From Streptomyces adelaidensis (lineage in GTDB: Bacteria > Actinomycetota > Actinomycetes > Streptomycetales > Streptomycetaceae), in assembly GCF_016598475.1 (NCBI RefSeq), contig NZ_JAEMUX010000031.1, positions 1 through 64,000 on the forward strand: a stretch of DNA of 64,000 nucleotides, written 5' to 3'. The position numbers and the translations under genes are program-made. The notes beneath the pieces were generated by a model. That model did no database searches. It had not been told where the DNA came from and worked only from the letters and a program-made list of their open reading frames with translations. Below, in pieces: positions 59,901 through 64,000 of this stretch (its first letter is position 1; each line of letters opens with the position of its first letter).

Positions 59901-61124
59901 GTGGCTGGTCGAAGGCGCGCGTTCCCGGGAGCCGCAGGAGTCTGCCTGGCGCTCGCCCTCCTCGTCGGCTGTGGCGGCGACGCGCCGCCCGACGCCGCTC
60001 GCGCCGACGTCGAGCGGATGCTCGACCGGCGGGCGGCGGCCGTCCTGGAGCGGGACGCTGCGGCGTACCGCTCCACCGAGGCGCCGACGGCCGCCCCGAC
60101 CGGCCAACTGGCCACCGGGGCTGCCGAGTTCGCGAACCTCCGCGGTCTGCCGCTCACCTCCTGGTCGTACGACGTCACCGGCTTCGACCGCTCCGGCGAC
60201 CGCGCCACCGCGGAGGCGGCCCTGCGCTACCGGATACGCGGCTACGACAAGGCGCCCGTCACCGCCGTACGGACGCTGTCCCTGGTCCGTGCCGACGGCG
60301 GCGCATGGCAGGTGGCCTCGGACGAGCCCTCGGAGAAGGGCACCGAGCAGCTGTGGGAGCAGGGGCCGATACGGGCCGTCCGGGGCGAGCACAGCCTCGT
60401 GCTGGGGGTCGGGCGGTCGCAGGGGACCCTGCGCGCGTACGCGGAGCTGGCGGACCGGGCCGTGCCCGCCGTGACCGAGGCGTGGGGCGAGGACTGGGCC
60501 CGGCGGGTCGTCGTCCTCGTACCGAAGTCCCTGGAGGGGATGGCGGGGCTGCTGGGGGCGCCCGCGTCCGGGTACCGGGGGATCGCCGCGGTCACCACCG
60601 GCGAGGCGGGGGGCTCGGCCAGGGCGCCCGCGGACCGGATCATCATCAACCCCGACGCCTACGCCGTCCTCGGCGCCTTCGGCAAACAGGTCGTCCTCAC
60701 CCACGAGACGACCCACGTCGCCACCCGCGCCCACACCGATGCCGCCACCCCCCTCTGGCTCTCCGAGGGCTACGCCGACTGGGCCGGCTACCGCACGACC
60801 GGCCGCACGCCCTCCGAGGTGGCCCCGGAACTCCAGCGCGCCGTGTCGGAGGGCCACATCCCGGCCGCCCTCCCTAAGGACACCGCCTTCGCCTTCTCCG
60901 ACGACTCGGGCGAACTCGCCCAGGCCTACGAAGGCGGCTGGCTGGCCTGCCGCATGATCGCCGACCACTGGGGCGAGGTCCGGCTCAACGAGTTCTACCG
61001 GGCCGTCGGCGAACACGGGAAGCGGGCCGGGGCGGTGGAGGGGGCGTTGAAGGAGGTCCTGGGGACGACCCTCGACGCGTTCACCGAGCGGTGGCGGGAC
61101 TATGCGCGGGGGCAGCTGGGCTGA
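59901..61124 (+). CDS. Lipoprotein zinc metalloprotease (peptidase MA-like)
   Basis: This is a 407-residue lipoprotein (lipobox LLVGC, Cys near residue 24). The N-terminal part resembles an NTF2/lumazine-like domain with ARADVERMLDRRAAAVLERD. The C-terminal part is a gluzincin-like protease: zinc motif HETTH (H268, E269, H272), third ligand E289 in LSEGYADW. Substrate unknown; extracytoplasmic location near peptidoglycan hydrolases suggests envelope maintenance. GTG at 59901. Likely co-transcribed with the second NlpC/P60 gene. Confidence 0.9.
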   Translation: MAGRRRAFPGAAGVCLALALLVGCGGDAPPDAARADVERMLDRRAAAVLERDAAAYRSTEAPTAAPTGQLATGAAEFANLRGLPLTSWSYDVTGFDRSGDRATAEAALRYRIRGYDKAPVTAVRTLSLVRADGGAWQVASDEPSEKGTEQLWEQGPIRAVRGEHSLVLGVGRSQGTLRAYAELADRAVPAVTEAWGEDWARRVVVLVPKSLEGMAGLLGAPASGYRGIAAVTTGEAGGSARAPADRIIINPDAYAVLGAFGKQVVLTHETTHVATRAHTDAATPLWLSEGYADWAGYRTTGRTPSEVAPELQRAVSEGHIPAALPKDTAFAFSDDSGELAQAYEGGWLACRMIADHWGEVRLNEFYRAVGEHGKRAGAVEGALKEVLGTTLDAFTERWRDYARGQLG

Positions 61125-61162
61125 GCCCCGTGAGGGGCGCGGGCAACCGCGCGAGAACCACG
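61118..61162. repeat. Palindromic repeat half copy between metalloprotease and GT87 genes
   Basis: GGGCTGAGCCCCGTGAGGGG is followed by CGCGGGCAACCGCGCGAGAACC, a variant of the repeat right arm. It lies between convergent genes and overlaps the end of the metalloprotease ORF by a few bases. Confidence 0.65.
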
Positions 61163-61224
61163 TACGGCCCGCGGTCGGCCGGACGGCCGAACCACCTGCG
61201 CCGCCGTGGTCGTGCCGGCCGGGC

Positions 61225-62466
61225 TCAGGAGCCCAGGGGCTCCTTGGCGCGGGTCGGGCGGTCGGGGAGCGGCGTGGGCGTGGGGCGGGGGACCGTGTCG
61301 TGCCAGAGTTCGAACGCGGCGAGGAGGGCGGCGAGGACGAGAAGGCCGTTGCGGGTGAACAGGAGCGCGACGCCCAGCCAGTCGCTGGCCACCACGTGGC
61401 CGAACCAGATCGGGAACTCCAGGACGGTCACGAAGGACGCCGCCAGGACCATGCCCGCCGACAGCCCCATACGGCTGGCCCGGAAGCAGAGGGACACGGC
61501 GGCGAGGCCGACCAGCCACACCATGTACTGGGGGCTGATCACCCGGCTGGTGGCCGTGAACATCAGCACCGCCACGAACGCCGCGTCCGCGAGGGTGTGC
61601 GGGGCGAACCGCCGGGCCCGCACCCGCCACCACAGCAGCCACGCGAAGGCCGCCCCGCTGAGCAGCAGCGCAGCGTCGCTGACGGTGTCGACGTGGTCGC
61701 CGATGAACTCCACCGAGCCGTAGTTGAGCAGCACCTCCCCGTCCCAGCCGAACTGCCGGGCCACATGGAAGACGAGGGCGCCCAGCGACTCCACCTCGGT
61801 GCCCCGGTCGCGCTGGAAGGTCAGGAAGGCGAAGGCGCCGGGCATGGAGACGGCGAAGACGCCGGCCAGCGCGAGGCCGGTGACCGCCGCCCAGGCCCAG
61901 GCCGCGCGCTTCCGGGCGCCCAGGAGCAGCAGCGCCGGCCACACCTTCAGCAGGGCCGCGAAGGCCGTCAGCGCCCCCATCGCGCGCGGATGGCGGCTGC
62001 CGGCGAGGAGGGCGGCGACCGCCACCGCCGTCACCATCACGTCGTAGCGGGCGTACACGGTCGGGCCGAGCAGCGGCAGGCCCACCACCCACACCCAGGC
62101 GCCGCGCCAGGTCTTGCCGGGGCGGGCACCCGCGTACAGGAGCAGCGCGAGGACGGCCAGGTCGGCGAGGAAGGCGAGGACGAAGAAGGCCGACGCGTAG
62201 TCCAGGAAGGGCAGCAGCGCGGGGGAGAGGATCGCGAGGGCGGCGGCGGGCGGGTACTGCCAGGTGACGTCGTCCAGCGGATACGTTCCTGTACGCAGGA
62301 CCTCGTACCAGCCCCGATAGATGACCGAGACGTCGCTGGTGACGTCCGGGCCCGGGAACACGTACACCTTGAAGACGAACAGCAGCAGGAGCAGCCGGGT
62401 CGCGCCCCAGGCCGTGAGCAGCCCGAACGGGAGCCGTCGGGTGCCCGTGATGTCCAGTTGAGCCAC
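61225..62466 (-). CDS. GT87-type polyprenyl-phosphate-dependent mannosyltransferase-like protein
   Basis: This is a 413-residue polytopic protein with about ten helices (LLTAWGATRLLLLLFVFKVYVF, ASAFFVLAFLADLAVLALLLY, and others). Between helices 1 and 2, DVTSDVSVIYRGWYEVL and TWQYPPAAALAIL are typical GT-C loops; the Asp pair is the expected catalytic site. VYARYDVMVTAVAVAALLAG and ATSRVISPQYMVWLVGLAAV are family-like. In mycobacteria a similar GT (Rv2181) lies near pimB and adds alpha-1,2 mannose to lipomannan; streptomycete role is inferred. GTG 62466; it is divergent from pimB. Confidence 0.88.
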   Translation of the reverse strand: MAQLDITGTRRLPFGLLTAWGATRLLLLLFVFKVYVFPGPDVTSDVSVIYRGWYEVLRTGTYPLDDVTWQYPPAAALAILSPALLPFLDYASAFFVLAFLADLAVLALLLYAGARPGKTWRGAWVWVVGLPLLGPTVYARYDVMVTAVAVAALLAGSRHPRAMGALTAFAALLKVWPALLLLGARKRAAWAWAAVTGLALAGVFAVSMPGAFAFLTFQRDRGTEVESLGALVFHVARQFGWDGEVLLNYGSVEFIGDHVDTVSDAALLLSGAAFAWLLWWRVRARRFAPHTLADAAFVAVLMFTATSRVISPQYMVWLVGLAAVSLCFRASRMGLSAGMVLAASFVTVLEFPIWFGHVVASDWLGVALLFTRNGLLVLAALLAAFELWHDTVPRPTPTPLPDRPTRAKEPLGS

Positions 62467-62617
62467 GTGAGTCCCTGTCCCTGTCCCGGTCCGTGTGCGC
62501 CGCGCTTCGCCCCTGTGGGGGACATGATCCCCCGTCGGCCTGTGAGGCGGCCGTGAAGCGTGGCCGGGCAGGTGGCCGAGGAGGGGGGCCGGTGCCCGTT
62601 CGGTAGGGTCGGCGGCG

Positions 62618-63760
62618 ATGCACAAGACCTTGATCGTGACCAACGACTTCCCGCCCCGCCCCGGTGGCATCCAGGCGTTTCTCCACAATATGGCGCTGCG
62701 GCTGGACCCCGAACAGGTCGTCGTCTACGCCTCGACGTGGAAGCGCGGCCGGGAGGGCGTCGAGGCGACGGCCGCCTTCGACGCCGAGCAGCCCTTCACC
62801 GTCGTACGCGACCGTACGACCATGCTGCTGCCGACGCCCGCCGTCACCCGCCGCGCGGTCTCCCTGCTGCGGGAGCACGGCTGTACGTCGGTGTGGTTCG
62901 GCGCGGCGGCCCCGCTCGGCCTGATGGCGCCCGCACTGCGCAAGGCGGGCGCCCGGCGGCTGGTGGCGACCACCCACGGCCACGAGGCGGGCTGGGCGCA
63001 GCTGCCCGCCGCCCGGCAGCTGCTGCGGCGGATCGGCGAGGGCACGGACACGATCACCTACCTCGGCGAGTACACGCGCTCCCGGATCGCCACGGCCCTC
63101 ACTCCGGACGCGGCCGGGCGCATGGTCCAACTGCCGCCGGGTGTCGACGAGAAGACCTTCCACCCGGACTCCGGCGGCGACGAGGTCCGCGCCCGGCTCG
63201 GCCTCACCGACCGCCCGGTGGTCGTCTGCGTCTCCCGCCTCGTGCCGCGCAAGGGCCAGGACACCCTGATCCAGGCGATGCCCGCCATCCTGGCCAAGGA
63301 GCCGGACGCCGTCCTGCTGATCGTCGGCGGCGGACCGTACGAGAAGGAGCTGCGGCGGCTCGCCCACGAGAGGGGGGTCGCCGGCGCCGTCCGCTTCACC
63401 GGCGCCGTCCCCTGGTCCGACCTGCCCGCCCACTACGGCGCCGGCGACGTCTTCGCCATGCCGTGCCGCACGCGCAGGGGCGGCCTCGACGTCGAGGGCC
63501 TCGGCATCGTCTACCTGGAAGCCTCCGCCACCGGCCTCCCCGTCGTGGCCGGCGACTCCGGCGGCGCCCCCGACGCCGTCCTCGACGGCGAAACCGGCTG
63601 GATCGTCCCCGGCACCTCCCCCACCCAGACCGCAGACCGCATCACAGCCCTCCTCGCCGACCCCGAACTACGCCGAAGCATGGGCCACCGCGGCCGAGAC
63701 TGGGTCGAACAAAAATGGCGCTGGGACCTCCTGGCAGAAACCCTGAAATCCCTCCTGTAG
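62618..63760 (+). CDS. pimB: GT4 glycosyltransferase, PimB-like (phosphatidylinositol mannoside synthesis)
   Basis: This is a 380-residue GT-B retaining glycosyltransferase: TLIVTNDFPPRPGGIQAFL at the N-terminus (glycine-rich acceptor loop), CVSRLVPRKGQDTLIQAMP, and donor motif DVEGLGIVYLEASATGLPVVAG with the EX7E pair. This pattern is that of PimB', which adds the second mannose to phosphatidylinositol from GDP-mannose. Gene position near NlpC/P60, trpD, qcr and cta genes is the same as in Corynebacterium and Mycobacterium, which supports the assignment. ATG 62618. No membrane helix; peripheral membrane protein. Confidence 0.88.
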   Translation: MHKTLIVTNDFPPRPGGIQAFLHNMALRLDPEQVVVYASTWKRGREGVEATAAFDAEQPFTVVRDRTTMLLPTPAVTRRAVSLLREHGCTSVWFGAAAPLGLMAPALRKAGARRLVATTHGHEAGWAQLPAARQLLRRIGEGTDTITYLGEYTRSRIATALTPDAAGRMVQLPPGVDEKTFHPDSGGDEVRARLGLTDRPVVVCVSRLVPRKGQDTLIQAMPAILAKEPDAVLLIVGGGPYEKELRRLAHERGVAGAVRFTGAVPWSDLPAHYGAGDVFAMPCRTRRGGLDVEGLGIVYLEASATGLPVVAGDSGGAPDAVLDGETGWIVPGTSPTQTADRITALLADPELRRSMGHRGRDWVEQKWRWDLLAETLKSLL

Positions 63761-63862
63761 CCCGGCCCCGCAGGGGGGCGCGGGCAACGGCGCGACCACC
63801 CCCGGACGGCCCGGCGGCCGCCTCCGATGCGCCCCTGGCACCCCTTGAGGCGCTGGAGCCGG
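63761..63862. repeat. First copy of a ~100-bp tandem repeat after pimB
   Basis: The unit runs CCCGGCCCCGCAGGGG...GATGCGCCCCTGGCACCCC..GAGGCGCTGGAGCCGG. Its first ~40 bp are a version of the window-wide palindromic repeat core (GGCGCGGGCAACGGCGCGACC). A second copy starts 37 bp later. It begins right at the pimB stop codon. Confidence 0.85.
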
Positions 63863-63899
63863 CAGTGCCGCGAGCGGGCTCGAGCGCACCCTGCCGCAG

Positions 63900-64000
63900 C
63901 CCGGCCCCGCAAGGGGCGCGGGGAACGGCGCGATCAGCCCCCCACGGCCCGACGGCCGCCCCCGATGCGCCCCTGGCACCCCCTGAGGCGCTGGAGCCGG
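63900..64000. repeat. Second copy of the ~100-bp tandem repeat
   Basis: CCCGGCCCCGCAAGGGGCGC...GATGCGCCCCTGGCACCCCC..GAGGCGCTGGAGCCGG, about 90% identical to the copy at 63761. The window ends exactly at the end of the unit, so further copies may follow. No gene is seen between 63761 and 64000. Confidence 0.85.

Overview
The window is chromosomal DNA of a Streptomyces species. The evidence is uniformly very high GC with third-position G/C bias, many GTG starts, long overlapping shadow ORFs, and a gene order (aceE, aceF, lpdA, pepA, cobS/T/U, erpA, ctaC-D-F, ctaE-qcrC-A-B, trpD, NlpC/P60 genes, pimB) that is the actinobacterial core backbone, also recognisable in Mycobacterium and Corynebacterium. 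I see no rRNA, tRNA, CRISPR array, intact insertion sequence or prophage. Both window edges fall in non-coding DNA.

Layout. 0.1-2 kb: a small secreted protein, a DUF4240 protein and a WYL regulator. 2.2-11.3 kb (minus strand): pyruvate dehydrogenase module with aceE, a GntR/FCD regulator, the double-lipoyl E2 (aceF/sucB), lpdA, then leucyl aminopeptidase pepA. 11.8-18.6 kb (plus strand): a tightly coupled five-gene operon encoding a secreted Agd3-like (CE18) deacetylase, a PelF-like GT4 glycosyltransferase, a 12-helix membrane protein, a spherulin-4/GH135-like protein and a GH114-like lipoprotein. This set matches the Pel and fungal galactosaminogalactan machineries and is the most interesting locus here. 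18.6-24.7 kb: cobS, cobT and cobU (nucleotide-loop assembly of cobalamin) with membrane proteins and a methyltransferase. 25-30 kb: a methyltransferase, a DUF3043 protein, PspA-PspAA (envelope stress) and a NarL-type two-component pair. 30.4-33.5 kb: an RND-type efflux gene whose 5' end has been replaced, probably a pseudogene. 33.6-40.3 kb: nadA, erpA, a large secreted/membrane protein, an adenosine-kinase-like PfkB protein and a cysteine desulfurase-TusA fusion.

40.6-50 kb is the aerobic respiratory supercomplex: ctaC-ctaD-ctaF, then an L,D-transpeptidase and a receiver-like protein, then ctaE-qcrC-qcrA-qcrB. These encode the aa3 oxidase and the cytochrome bcc complex that form the actinobacterial III-IV supercomplex; translational overlaps link most of the genes. 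50-54 kb: trpD, a SAM-IV riboswitch in front of a class V aminotransferase, and a deletion scar fusing the front of a sensor kinase to the back of a glycerate kinase. 54.3-57.1 kb: an Lrp-type ligand-binding protein coupled to a rhomboid protease, a zinc-ribbon protein and a NYN nuclease. 57.4-63.8 kb: two tandem coiled-coil NlpC/P60 hydrolases, a lipoprotein metalloprotease, a GT87 mannosyltransferase-like protein and PimB-like GT4.

At least eleven recognisable copies of a palindromic intergenic repeat (core GGGGCGCGGGGAACTGCGCG) are scattered through the gaps, mostly at 3' ends of genes. One lies inside the end of the deacetylase ORF and may have removed its stop codon. A tandem pair of a related unit closes the window.
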